From Oscillibacter valericigenes Sjm18-20 (GTDB taxonomy: Bacteria; Bacillota; Clostridia; Oscillospirales; Oscillospiraceae): 64,000 nucleotides of DNA. The translations under genes were made by a program, and so were the position numbers. This document shows, in pieces, positions 6,544 through 14,321 of this stretch (positions are counted from its first letter, which is position 1; each line of letters starts with the position of its first letter). The stretch covers positions 868,001 to 932,000 of the forward strand of contig AP012044.1 in the NCBI GenBank assembly GCA_000283575.1, written 5' to 3'. The notes under the pieces are model-generated. The model was given only the letters and a program-made list of their open reading frames with translations, was not told where the DNA came from and ran no database searches.

Positions 6544-9482
6544 TCCCAAAGGACTTTCAGGAAGCAACCGCAGAGCGTATCTTTGAGATATTCAGGGACG
6601 AGGGACAGAATCACATTTTATTGGCGGATGAGGTCGGGCTTGGGAAAACGATCATAGCCAGCGACGTGATCAGTAAGGTGGCCCAATGGCATCGGATTGA
6701 AAAGAACGACGATTTCTTCAAGGTCATCTACATCTGCTCCAACATCAATATTGCGTCTCAGAACTGCCGCAAGCTGGGCATTGCTGCGGAGGACTGTCTC
6801 CATGTATCCGACAGCAGGCTCTCCATGCAGCATCTGCGCATCTATCAGACGGACGGCTCCGACCATAATTATGAGCAGCTGATTCCAATGACGCCGGCGA
6901 CGTCCTTCTCCATGACGGGCGGCCAGGGTATTCAGGAGGAACGCGCGCTGATCTTTGTGCTTCTGCGGCGTTTCCGCGATTTGAGTCATGTGCGCAAGCA
7001 CTTAAATCAGCTTCTTCAAATGGACCCGAAACTGCGGCGCTGGGACGAGATTGTCAATATCTATGAAATGCAGGTCACGGAATGCAATCGGGCAAACCCG
7101 GTCTATCTCTCCGATATGCTGGATGCTCTGGAGGCCGCGTTCAAAGAAAACGAAGCGCTCTATGACGATATTCTGGGGCTTTGCCACGCCAGGAACGTCT
7201 TTTCCATTCCTTATCGTGAGCGTAGTGACGCCATCAATAAACTGCGCCGCATATTCGCGCAGATCAGTCTGGACAAGCTGGACCCGGACTTGGTCGTCAT
7301 GGACGAGTTTCAGCGCTTCAAGGGACTGATTGCGCCGCAGGATACGGAAAGCGGGATGCTGTCGCAGAAATTTCTTCACGATTCTTCCGTGAAGGTCCTG
7401 CTGCTGTCCGCAACGCCCTATAAGCCGTACACGACGCTGGAGGAGCTCGCTCTCGGCGAGGAGGGGCATTACAAGGAGTTCATGGACGTGATGGATTTTC
7501 TCCTTTACGATCCGTCGTGCCGGTCGCGTTTCCACCACGTCTGGAGCGATTATTCGCACCGTCTGTCCGAACTGAAAACGGATGATTTCACCGCCCTGAT
7601 TGCATCCAAGAACGACGCCGAGGGCGCCATGTACCAATGCGTCTGCCGCACGGAGCGGCTCACGGACAGCTTGATCGACCGGAGCAAGGCCTGCGAAATG
7701 GAGAGTGTGTCCGACGGGGACATCTCTTCCTATCTCGAATTGCAGGCGCTGATGGATCGTCTCGGTCTTGGGCGATTTCCGATTGATTATGTGAAATCAG
7801 CTCCGTACCTGATGTCTTTTATGAATTATAAGGTAAAGGATCAAATCTGTCGGAGCTTGGAAGAAGATGGGGATTACAAGGATACCCTATCTTCTCAGAC
7901 GATGCTCCTTCGGCGCAGCCGTATCAACCGCTATGAGAAAATTCCATGCAACAACGCACGGCTTCAGCTTCTTTTTGACGAAGCTTTCGGTCAGGGCCGC
8001 AACGGCGCGGAGCTGATGCTTTGGATTCCCGCCGACAGACCGTATTATAAAACGGATAATGTTTTTTCGAGAAACGCCGGCTATTCAAAAACACTTGTGT
8101 TTTCTAGCTGGGAAATGGTTCCCCGTATGATTGCGGGCCTGACCTCGTATGAGGCCGAGCGACTGACGATCGGACGCATCAACAATCGTGACGAAGCCGG
8201 TAAAAAGCGGTATTTTGCGGAAGAGAGCAAGCGTCGTGCCGTTTCCCGGCGTCTGAGGGACGAAACGGAAGAAGTCGTGACATACCCGTCACGATATCTT
8301 GCGGAACTCTATCAGCCGCTTTCATACATAGATCAGAGCATTCGCACGATCCACACAGCGCTTGAAAAACAAATCGAGGCGCGGATTAAGGACTTGTCAA
8401 AACACTTCTTGTTTTCCTATAAAGAAACCGGTGGTGCCGGGCAACTGCTTGAATTGTTGCGGCTTCTTGACGGCGAGCCGGATACGGGTAAATTGGAAGT
8501 TGTCAGCCGAAGCGCCGCGTCGCTGCTTGCAGACATGGCCATCGGCGGCCCGGGAGTTTGCGCTTTGCGCATTTTGGGCAATGCGGACCTGGCTGCAGCC
8601 GTAGCCGGAAATTTCATTTCGCTGTTCAGCCGACCGGAAGCGATGGCCGCAATGGATGTGCTGTATCCATCCGGAGACTACTATGAAAACGTCATCAAAT
8701 ACTGTGCTGCAGGAAACCTGCAGGCGGTCCTGGACGAGTACGTCTTCACCTTGAATCTGTCGGGGAAAGAGCTGGCCGACGCAGTGTCCGCGGCATTCAT
8801 CACAACCGCAACAACTCAGATAGAGACGCGGGAATCTTTCCAATACGGCAGTAAAAAAAGCGGTCTCCGCACGCATTTCGCCGTTGGCTACTATGACGCG
8901 AGGATCAGTGAAAAAAGCGTGCAGAGAACGGAAAACATCCGGGCAGCCTTCAATTCTCCGTTTCGTCCTTTTGTCCTGGCAACAACGTCTATTGGGCAGG
9001 AGGGACTGGATTTCCATACCTATTGCAGGGAAATCATGCACTGGAACCTACCGGCCAATCCAATCGACCTGGAACAGAGAGAGGGACGGATAAACCGATA
9101 TCTTTGTCACGCTATCCGGCAGAATCTTGCCGAGAGCGAGTATGGAAACGCGCCATTTTCCGGTCCGGTATGGCCGGAGATCCTCCAGCGCGCGGTCGCA
9201 AAATTGAAGCCGGGGCATTCCGATCTGATCCCGTTCTGGTGCCTGCCGGACGATTTCCCATTCACCCGCAAAATAGAGCGTATCGTCCCGATGTATCCGT
9301 ACAGCCAGGATCACGAGAAATATAATCGTCTGCTGGAAGTTCTGTCTCTCTACCGGCTGACCTTGGGACAACCGCGGCAGGAGGAGTTGCTGGATACTAT
9401 AAAGAAATCAAACTGGGATCTCTCACAATTAAAGAGGCTATATATCAATTTGTCGCCATATACGCGGTTGTCAAAACTGTAA
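6540..9482 (+). CDS. SF2/SNF2-type helicase, cassette subunit
   Basis: 980 residues from the ATG at 6540, which overlaps the preceding stop (ATGA); AGGTG lies 8 nt upstream. Helicase motifs: I, LADEVGLGKTII at about residues 28-39; II, VVMDEFQRFK near 250; III, LLLSATPYKPY near 287; V, TTSIGQEGLDF near 812; VI, LEQREGRINRY near 845. DEFQ in place of DEAH and the long gap between the two RecA-like lobes are typical of large SNF2-like defence helicases. It ends the operon. Likely an ATP-driven translocase on DNA working with the PLD nuclease; the substrate is unknown. Confidence 0.85.
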   Translation: MIPKDFQEATAERIFEIFRDEGQNHILLADEVGLGKTIIASDVISKVAQWHRIEKNDDFFKVIYICSNINIASQNCRKLGIAAEDCLHVSDSRLSMQHLRIYQTDGSDHNYEQLIPMTPATSFSMTGGQGIQEERALIFVLLRRFRDLSHVRKHLNQLLQMDPKLRRWDEIVNIYEMQVTECNRANPVYLSDMLDALEAAFKENEALYDDILGLCHARNVFSIPYRERSDAINKLRRIFAQISLDKLDPDLVVMDEFQRFKGLIAPQDTESGMLSQKFLHDSSVKVLLLSATPYKPYTTLEELALGEEGHYKEFMDVMDFLLYDPSCRSRFHHVWSDYSHRLSELKTDDFTALIASKNDAEGAMYQCVCRTERLTDSLIDRSKACEMESVSDGDISSYLELQALMDRLGLGRFPIDYVKSAPYLMSFMNYKVKDQICRSLEEDGDYKDTLSSQTMLLRRSRINRYEKIPCNNARLQLLFDEAFGQGRNGAELMLWIPADRPYYKTDNVFSRNAGYSKTLVFSSWEMVPRMIAGLTSYEAERLTIGRINNRDEAGKKRYFAEESKRRAVSRRLRDETEEVVTYPSRYLAELYQPLSYIDQSIRTIHTALEKQIEARIKDLSKHFLFSYKETGGAGQLLELLRLLDGEPDTGKLEVVSRSAASLLADMAIGGPGVCALRILGNADLAAAVAGNFISLFSRPEAMAAMDVLYPSGDYYENVIKYCAAGNLQAVLDEYVFTLNLSGKELADAVSAAFITTATTQIETRESFQYGSKKSGLRTHFAVGYYDARISEKSVQRTENIRAAFNSPFRPFVLATTSIGQEGLDFHTYCREIMHWNLPANPIDLEQREGRINRYLCHAIRQNLAESEYGNAPFSGPVWPEILQRAVAKLKPGHSDLIPFWCLPDDFPFTRKIERIVPMYPYSQDHEKYNRLLEVLSLYRLTLGQPRQEELLDTIKKSNWDLSQLKRLYINLSPYTRLSKL

Positions 9483-9526
9483 TGCTGCACAACTTGGAAA
9501 GAGCAAGGAAGTATGATATCCTGATG

Positions 9527-9564
9527 TCCTGAGTATTGGACACCACTTTTATTATGCTTATAAC
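9527..9564 (+). promoter_or_regulatory. Promoter with operator-like motif, copy 3 (CFI/WYL operon)
   Basis: TCCTGAGTATTGGACA (9527-9542) carries TTGGAC (9536-9541), then a 17-nt spacer and TATAAC (9559-9564). An inverted repeat ATTATGCTT...AAGCATAAT just downstream (about 9552-9581) could be a second protein site. This drives the CFI-box gene and the WYL regulators. Confidence 0.6.
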
Positions 9565-9602
9565 ATAACCGAAAGCATAATGAATGAGGGGAGGCAATCC
9601 AC

Positions 9603-9977
9603 ATGTCGGATGATTACGGATATTTTGGAAAAGGCATCGATGGATATGTGCAATACATGCAGACTTTTAACGAGGTCAAAAAAGGCGGGGGCGGCGGCCC
9701 AAAAAAGAACGGCTGTTACATTGCAACCGCCGTCTATGGGTCTTATGACTGCCCGGAAGTATGGACGCTGCGTCGGTTCCGCGACTACAGGCTGAAGCGG
9801 ACAGTGCCCGGATGTGCCTTCGTCCGCTGCTACTACGCCGTCAGTCCCGCCCTGGTCAAACGCTTCGGTGGTGCGGAGTGGCTGAAGCGGCTTGTTCGCC
9901 GCAGCCTGGACCGCTTTGTAACCAGCCTGAAAACCGCAGGGGTGGAGGATACGCCCTACAACGACCCAGAGAATTAG
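9603..9977 (+). CDS. CFI-box-CTERM domain protein
   Basis: 124 residues, start at 9603 after GGGGAGG. A Gly/Lys linker leads to GCYIATAVYGSYDCPEV (Cys 38), then LRRFRDYRL, GCAFVRCYYAVSP and ALVKRFGG. This is the CFI-box module, a Cys-initiated segment found alone or at the C-terminus of many bacterial proteins, with unknown biochemical role. Here the usual CFIATAAYGS appears as CYIATAVYGS. It precedes the WYL regulator by 23 nt and is probably co-transcribed with it from the promoter at 9536-9564. Confidence 0.75.
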   Translation: MSDDYGYFGKGIDGYVQYMQTFNEVKKGGGGGPKKNGCYIATAVYGSYDCPEVWTLRRFRDYRLKRTVPGCAFVRCYYAVSPALVKRFGGAEWLKRLVRRSLDRFVTSLKTAGVEDTPYNDPEN

Positions 9978-10000
9978 CATTTATATGCGAGGTGTTTTAT

Positions 10001-10906
10001 ATGGCCCGATCAGAGCGTCAAAAGTTAAAACTGCTCTATCTGCGCGATTACCTGCTGCGGAATACGGACGAGCAGCATCCCGTAACGATGAAGCAAATGA
10101 TTGCCTACCTCGACCAGAACGACATCCCGGCAGAACGCAAAAGCATCTATACCGATATTGAACTGCTTCGGACATATGGTATGGACATTATCCAGGAGTC
10201 GGGCAATTATTATGTAGGCAGCCGGTATTTTGAACTTCCGGAGCTGAAACTCCTCGTTGACAGCGTCCAGTCCTCAAAATTTATCACATACAAGAAAACC
10301 GGTTCTCTGATTAAAAAGATCGAAGAAATGGCCAGCATCTATGAGGCACAACTGCTTAATCGGCAGGTCTACGTTACGAATCGAATTAAGAGCATGAACG
10401 AGTCCATCTATTATAACGTGGACGAGATTCACAACGGCATAGCCCACAACAGGAAAATCCAATTCCGCTACTTTGAATACACGGTTGCGAAAGAACGTAT
10501 ATTCCGAAAAAGCGGGGATTTCTATGAAGTAAGCCCCTATGCGCTCACCTGGGACGACGAGAACTATTACATGGTCGCCTTTGATTCAGATGCTGAAATT
10601 ATTAAGCACTACCGCGTGGACAAGATGGCAGATATCTCGATAACGGACCAACAGCGTGACGGGAAGGAACATTTTGAATCTCTGGATATGGGTACCTATG
10701 CCAAGAAAGTATTCGGCATGTTCTCCGGCGAGGAGCGTTCCGTCAGGTTGAGGGTCGCAAACCACCTGGTGGGGGCAATTCTGGACAGATTCGGGAAAGA
10801 CGTTTCCATTGTACCCGATGGTGATGATCACTTCACCGTATCGGTTGATGTTATTGTCAGCCCGCAGTTTTTCGGGTGGATCAGTGATATAGAGGTATCG
10901 CCATGA
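10001..10906 (+). CDS. WYL-domain transcriptional regulator
   Basis: 301 residues, ATG at 10001 after GCGAGGTG; the longer upstream frame lacks a ribosome site. An N-terminal winged helix (about residues 1-70, KMKQMIAYL-like region to SIYTDIELLRTYG) is followed by a WYL domain (about 135-215: HNRKIQFRYFEY, then YEVSPYALTWDDENYYMVA and HYRVDKM) and a WCX C-terminal part ending SPQFFGWISD. WYL regulators sense ligands or nucleic acids and control defence islands (for example BrxR, CapW). The stop overlaps the next start (ATGA). It is the best candidate reader of the operator copies at 637, 694 and 9527. Confidence 0.85.
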   Translation: MARSERQKLKLLYLRDYLLRNTDEQHPVTMKQMIAYLDQNDIPAERKSIYTDIELLRTYGMDIIQESGNYYVGSRYFELPELKLLVDSVQSSKFITYKKTGSLIKKIEEMASIYEAQLLNRQVYVTNRIKSMNESIYYNVDEIHNGIAHNRKIQFRYFEYTVAKERIFRKSGDFYEVSPYALTWDDENYYMVAFDSDAEIIKHYRVDKMADISITDQQRDGKEHFESLDMGTYAKKVFGMFSGEERSVRLRVANHLVGAILDRFGKDVSIVPDGDDHFTVSVDVIVSPQFFGWISDIEVSP

Positions 10907-11324
10907 ACATAGAAAACAAACTGAGGCCGATCTATATTGCCAAAATACTACTGGAAAGAACCGATGAAGATCACGTTTTCACCACGAACGAGCTCATCGA
11001 TATTCTGGAGCGAGAATATCACATCAGCGCCCACCGCACCACAGTCAGCGACGATATTCAGGTGCTGGCGCAGGCGGGCCTTGACGTTGATATGATCAAA
11101 TCCACGCAAAACAAATACCGTGTTCTTTCCCGCACCTTTGATCTTGCGGAGATTAAGCTTCTGATCGACGCGGTGGAATCGTCAAAATTCATCACAGAGA
11201 AAAAGAGCGAGTGCCTGATTAAAAAGCTCCAGAAGCTGGCCAGCATTCACAGCGCGGACGCGCTGAAGCGAAATCTCAAAGCATGCAGTCGCTTCAAGCC
11301 TGACAATGAGGAAGTGTTCTTTAT

Positions 11325-11466
11325 CAATGGAAATAGCTTTCCTATCTGTCAGTACAACTTTGCGCTCATATTCATCTATCTTCTTTACCGATCCTGCGAC
11401 GGTCACATACGCGCCACCTGACTTCTTCTGGTCGGGCAGGAAATAAGTGATCGTGGCCGTGGGTAC
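11325..11466 (-). pseudogene. YolD-like C-terminal fragment inside WYL gene
   Basis: On the minus strand the stretch encodes ITYFLPDQKKSGGAYVTVAG followed by SVKKIDEYERKVVLTDRKAIS. This matches the C-terminal half of the intact YolD-like protein at 19697-20125 (ITYFVPDKKKTGGAY, KIDDYERTVALGDG). There is no start. It is part of the inverted patch that interrupts the second WYL gene. Confidence 0.7.
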
Positions 11467-11578
11467 TCATCCAACTGTTGGGCTATTCAAATATTGCTCA
11501 TTGATCGCACCGATGTGCTTCCGCATCTGTTCAACTACGGCATCCGGCGCCGTGATGACTATATCTGGCCCAAATCCA
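11467..11578 (-). pseudogene. WYL C-terminal tail fragment, inverted
   Basis: Minus-strand reading gives GFGPDIVITAPDAVVEQMRK, then HIGAINEQYL and a stop at 11467-11469. This is the typical last segment of a WYL-family regulator (FGFGG-x-V-x-I-x-AP). It sits directly upstream of the YolD fragment on the same strand, so the inverted patch joins tails of two genes. Confidence 0.65.
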
Positions 11579-11962
11579 GGACAGGATCTATCAGCAGCCG
11601 ACGATTCTGGATGAGCCTGCCGCGCCGGTTCCAACCAACTTCAATATCAATGACTACATCAAGACCTCCTTCCGAATGTACAACAGCAAACGCCAGAAAG
11701 TGGAACTGATCTGCGACAACAGCACCATGGACGCCATTCTCGATCGTTTCGGAATGGACGTGGAGATCCATGAAAATGATTCCGCTTCATTTCGTGTTGT
11801 GGTTGACGTTGCCGTCAGTCACGTCTTTTATGCTTGGGTGTTCGGCTTTGGCGGCAGGGTGAAGATCAAAGCGCCGGAGAATGTCAAAGTGGCATACGGG
11901 AAAATGGTTCGCGATGCCGTTCAAGCGCTGGATTTGAAAACATGAAATCAGACGTTAAGTGA

Positions 11963-11999
11963 TGAGGTGTTGCCTTTAAGCGACACCTCATTTCTTTTT
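11963..11999 (+). terminator. Rho-independent terminator before lexA-like gene
   Basis: TGAGGTGT (11963-11970) pairs with ACACCTCA (11983-11990) and is followed by a T-rich tract. It closes the WYL unit. Confidence 0.8.
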
Positions 12000-12011
12000 G
12001 GAAAAATCATC

Positions 12012-12039
12012 TTGTAATTCAAGCGGGACTGCGTATAAT
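12012..12039 (+). promoter_or_regulatory. Promoter of lexA-like gene
   Basis: TTGTAA (12012-12017), a 16-nt spacer and TATAAT (12034-12039). The start codon is 49 nt further. No obvious GAAC-type SOS box is seen in the region. Confidence 0.7.
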
Positions 12040-12087
12040 TATAGTAACGAAGCAGATTGCTTCTTTATAAGAATTGGAGAGGTCATT

Positions 12088-12696
12088 ATGAAAAAGCGCA
12101 GCCCGGAAACGATGAAAAAGATTCGCGATTTTGCCGAGCAGTATTATACGGATTATGGCCATTCTCCTTCCACAACAATGATCGCCAATGAGGTAGGCGT
12201 TTCCAGAGGCACCGCCTACAAGTATCTCGTTGAAATGAACGAGAAAGGCATAATCTCCTATGACGGCAAGCAAATTGCGACGGCTCTAACGCAGAACAGT
12301 AACGCCGACCGCTCCATGGCCCCCATCGTCGGCACTATTCGATGCGGCTCCCCAGAAGAAGAACGGGAGGAAATTCAGGAGTATGTCTCTCTTCCCGCCT
12401 CCATCTTCGGATATGGAGATTTTTATATTCTCAAGGCTAAGGGCGATTCCATGAATCTGGCTGGCATCGACGAAGGGGACCTAATCGTCGTTGAAAAAGG
12501 CGTACAGGAACGGGTTGGCGATATCGTTGTGGCGCTGGATGATGATAACTGCAATACGCTCAAACGCCTCGCCTATGATAAAAGTAGACGAAAACACTAT
12601 TTACAGGCGGAGAGCAGCAATCCCGCGAATCACGATCTCTATCCCCGGCGCATATCGGTTCAGGGTATTGCCCGCAATGTAATTAAAAAGCTTTAA
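12088..12696 (+). CDS. LexA-like self-cleaving repressor
   Basis: 202 residues, ATG at 12088 behind GGAGAGGT; the longer frame upstream has no ribosome site. Residues 1-60 form a LexA-like winged helix (FAEQYYTDYGHSPSTTMIA, VSRGTAYKYL). The peptidase S24 domain follows: cleavage-site region VGTIRCGSP with Cys86-Gly87 at the scissile position, Ser121 in GDSMN and Lys159 in NTLKRL, correctly spaced for the Ser-Lys dyad. It probably represses itself and the mutagenesis genes downstream and is inactivated after DNA damage. The Cys-Gly site, instead of Ala-Gly, is known from some phage CI-type repressors. Confidence 0.85.
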   Translation: MKKRSPETMKKIRDFAEQYYTDYGHSPSTTMIANEVGVSRGTAYKYLVEMNEKGIISYDGKQIATALTQNSNADRSMAPIVGTIRCGSPEEEREEIQEYVSLPASIFGYGDFYILKAKGDSMNLAGIDEGDLIVVEKGVQERVGDIVVALDDDNCNTLKRLAYDKSRRKHYLQAESSNPANHDLYPRRISVQGIARNVIKKL

Positions 12697-12751
12697 GACG
12701 GAGCCGGACAAGCTCCGCAGATGAAGATGATTTGACAGGAGGTGCAGTCCC

Positions 12752-12982
12752 ATGCAGAAGGTATATGTTTCCGTGATCTGTAAGTGCGACAAGGAAGGCG
12801 TCACACTGCCGATAAGAATCTGCTGGGACGACGGCAGGAGCTGGAACATCAAAAGAGTCCTACACGCCTGCACCGCTGCGCACCATGAATTTGAAGGAAT
12901 TCGCTACACGATTAAGATAGGAAGTGCGGAAAAACATCTGTACAGAGACGGCCTGCAATGGTACGTTGACCGTTCTCCGTAG
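12752..12982 (+). CDS. Small conserved protein of LexA/Y-polymerase cassettes
   Basis: 76 residues, start at 12752 behind GGAGGTG. The sequence (KVYVSVICKCDKEGVTLPIRI, then WDDGRSWNIKRVL, and an LQWYVDRS end) resembles small beta-rich proteins of unknown function that accompany LexA, ImmA and Y-family polymerase genes in Firmicutes. No catalytic motif is seen. It lies between the repressor and the metallopeptidase with short gaps, consistent with one transcript. Confidence 0.6.
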   Translation: MQKVYVSVICKCDKEGVTLPIRICWDDGRSWNIKRVLHACTAAHHEFEGIRYTIKIGSAEKHLYRDGLQWYVDRSP

Positions 12983-13001
12983 TGGAGGTGGAACATAGAT
13001 T

Positions 13002-13714
13002 ATGGCGATTTTTTCCTATGAGCAATTGGACGAGCTTGGCGACGGCCTGATCCGACAGTATCTTGGGAAAGAGTCTGGCACGGCATTCTGCGTTGATATT
13101 GAAGGCTTTGTGACAGATTTTCTTCACCTACCGCTTCTGTATCGCTCCTTCGCCGAGCGGGACACCGATAAGATCGGATTCATCTCAGACGGCATTACAC
13201 CGCTGCTGATCTATGAGAAGAAACAGGCTACCCCGATTGTGTATGAAAAAGGCACCATCGTGATTGAACGTTTTCTGCGCCAGGAACCAGAGAGCGGCAG
13301 GCGCAGGTTCACCATCAGTCACGAGGGAGCACATTTTGTGATGGATCGAACCGTGCCCCAGGCAAGTTTCCATCGTGAATTTGACAGCCAACGCGTTTAT
13401 TCTCCGGCTGAGATCAAAGATCTGTTCAGTTTCAAAGAGGCCATGATAGACCGGCTGGGTGCCTCGCTGCTGATGCCCCAATTTATACTCTGGAATGTGA
13501 TGAAAGCGTTTGACGCGCCAGAGCACATCCCGATTTACGGCGACAGCGTCCTTCGCGTTTCAGACCGTCTGCTGATTCAAGAAATGGCTAACGCAATAGG
13601 TGCGTCCTTTGCGCTTTTCTGTATCGGCTCAAGGAGCTGGGTATCCTGCAGCGGCATGACATTTCGGAATACATTGTCGGCGAACTTGGCATTGGGACAG
13701 GCGGTGACACCTGA
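13002..13714 (+). pseudogene. ImmA/IrrE-type metallopeptidase, frameshifted near the end
   Basis: Start at 13002 behind GGAGGTGG. A zinc peptidase motif HEGAH is at residues 107-111 (FTISHEGAHFVMDR), as in ImmA/IrrE proteases that cleave repressors. After GASFAL (about 13616) the frame is lost. Shifting one base restores FLYRLKELGILQRHDISEYI and a TGA at 13712-13714 that overlaps the next start. One T appears to be missing from a T-run (CTTTTC at 13614-13619). The uncorrected frame runs on to 14036 without family similarity. Active-site residues are intact, so function may survive; a sequencing error is also possible. Confidence 0.75.
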
Positions 13715-13998
13715 TGAGCGAGGTTCGTACCTATCACCAGAAAAGGGATCTCTCAGACGAGACAAGCAGGAAGCTGTCCGACTCCAAGCAGGAAGCGGCG
13801 ACATTGACGCTTCGGGATATCTACTGCCCCTACTGCGGCTATCTCGTCGAGCGCGTGTTTTCCGATATCACCGGCCACAAGATGGTATTCTGCAAAAAGT
13901 GCAAAGAGGAATACCCGGTAAATCTCGGCTATTTTCGCCGCATGAAACGTCGGCACGTTTACGCCGCCTGCCGGCGGCGGGAGCGCCAACACCGATAA
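13714..13998 (+). CDS. Zinc-ribbon protein
   Basis: 94 residues, ATG at 13714 overlapping the family-frame stop of the peptidase gene. CPYCGYLVERVFSD and FCKKCKEEYPVNL supply four cysteines in a CxxC...CxxC zinc ribbon (about residues 38-67), of the kind that binds nucleic acid or proteins. The N-terminal 35 residues are polar. The arrangement ImmA then zinc ribbon appears to be a fixed part of this cassette. Function unknown. Confidence 0.65.
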   Translation: MSEVRTYHQKRDLSDETSRKLSDSKQEAATLTLRDIYCPYCGYLVERVFSDITGHKMVFCKKCKEEYPVNLGYFRRMKRRHVYAACRRRERQHR

Positions 13999-14054
13999 GT
14001 CTCCTACAATTGAATCATTCGCAATACGACTTCTAATCGAGCAAGCGGAGAGAA

Positions 14055-14149
14055 TCAGATGAGAATCTGAGGAGACTGCCAAGCGCCGTACAAAGCCGGA
14101 TTGGATCACAGAGCCTCTGTGTCCATTCCGCTTTATACGGCGCTTTTTT
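14055..14149 (+). terminator. GNRA hairpin followed by extended-stem terminator
   Basis: TCAGAT-GAGA-ATCTGA (14055-14070) is a perfect hairpin with a GNRA-type loop. Then AAGCGCCGTA (14081-14090) pairs with TACGGCGCTT (14135-14144). Inside are AAGCCGGA/TCCGCTT and CACAGA/TCTGTG stems. A T-tract follows. This is more elaborate than a simple terminator and may be the 3' part of a small structured RNA. Confidence 0.65.
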
Positions 14150-14194
14150 GTGCGTTTCTGCACGCTGCCCGATTGCTTTGTACCGCGTTAAAAG

Positions 14195-14226
14195 TCCTTT
14201 CCCATCTGCTCGGGAAAGGATTTTTT
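14195..14226 (+). terminator. Rho-independent terminator
   Basis: TCCTTTCCC (14195-14203) pairs with GGGAAAGGA (14212-14220), followed by six T. It is the second terminator between the zinc-ribbon gene and the sigma factor. Confidence 0.85.
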
Positions 14227-14270
14227 ATGTTTTGCGGCCAATGGCAATGCCAGATCGCTGAATACCCGTG

Positions 14271-14315
14271 ACCTCCGAATTTTGATTTCCAATCAAAATT
14301 CAAAAATTTGGAGGT
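14271..14315 (+). promoter_or_regulatory. Possible ribosome-site switch upstream of sigma factor
   Basis: GAATTTTGATT (14277-14287) pairs perfectly with AATCAAAATTC (14291-14301). An alternative pairing joins ACCTCCGAATTTTGA (14271-14285) to TCAAAAATTTGGAGGT, which contains the GGAGG ribosome site (14310-14314). The two structures exclude each other, so translation of the sigma factor could be switched. Inference from base pairing only. Confidence 0.5.
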
Positions 14316-14321
14316 TACAAA

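Larger units (their letters stand above)
10903..11945 (+). pseudogene. Second WYL regulator, split by an inverted insert
   Basis: The 5' part (10903 to about 11325) encodes a winged helix and WYL linker (LRPIYIAKILLERTDED, then RTTVSDDIQVL) and stops making sense after KPDNEEVFF. The 3' part resumes at 11579 (DRIYQQPTILDEP, later KVELICDNSTMDAILDRFG and VFGFGGRVKI) in a WYL C-terminal pattern and ends at 11945. The middle, including most of the WYL core, is missing and is replaced by about 250 nt of minus-strand material. The product would be non-functional as a regulator unless the N-terminal 140 residues act alone. Confidence 0.75.

Noticed and set aside
2593-9482. DISARM or Mokosh assignment of the helicase/PLD cassette
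   Set aside because: PLD and helicase are shared themes, but there is no DUF1998 protein or methylase as in DISARM, and the helicase is not of the RNA-helicase type described for Mokosh.
11494-11709. 71-codon plus-strand ORF between the WYL fragments
   Set aside because: It spans the inverted WYL tail and the resumed WYL gene in a wrong frame.
13714-14036. Long C-terminal tail of the ImmA frame
   Set aside because: Produced by the one-base frameshift; the zinc-ribbon gene occupies the region in another frame with clear Cys motifs.
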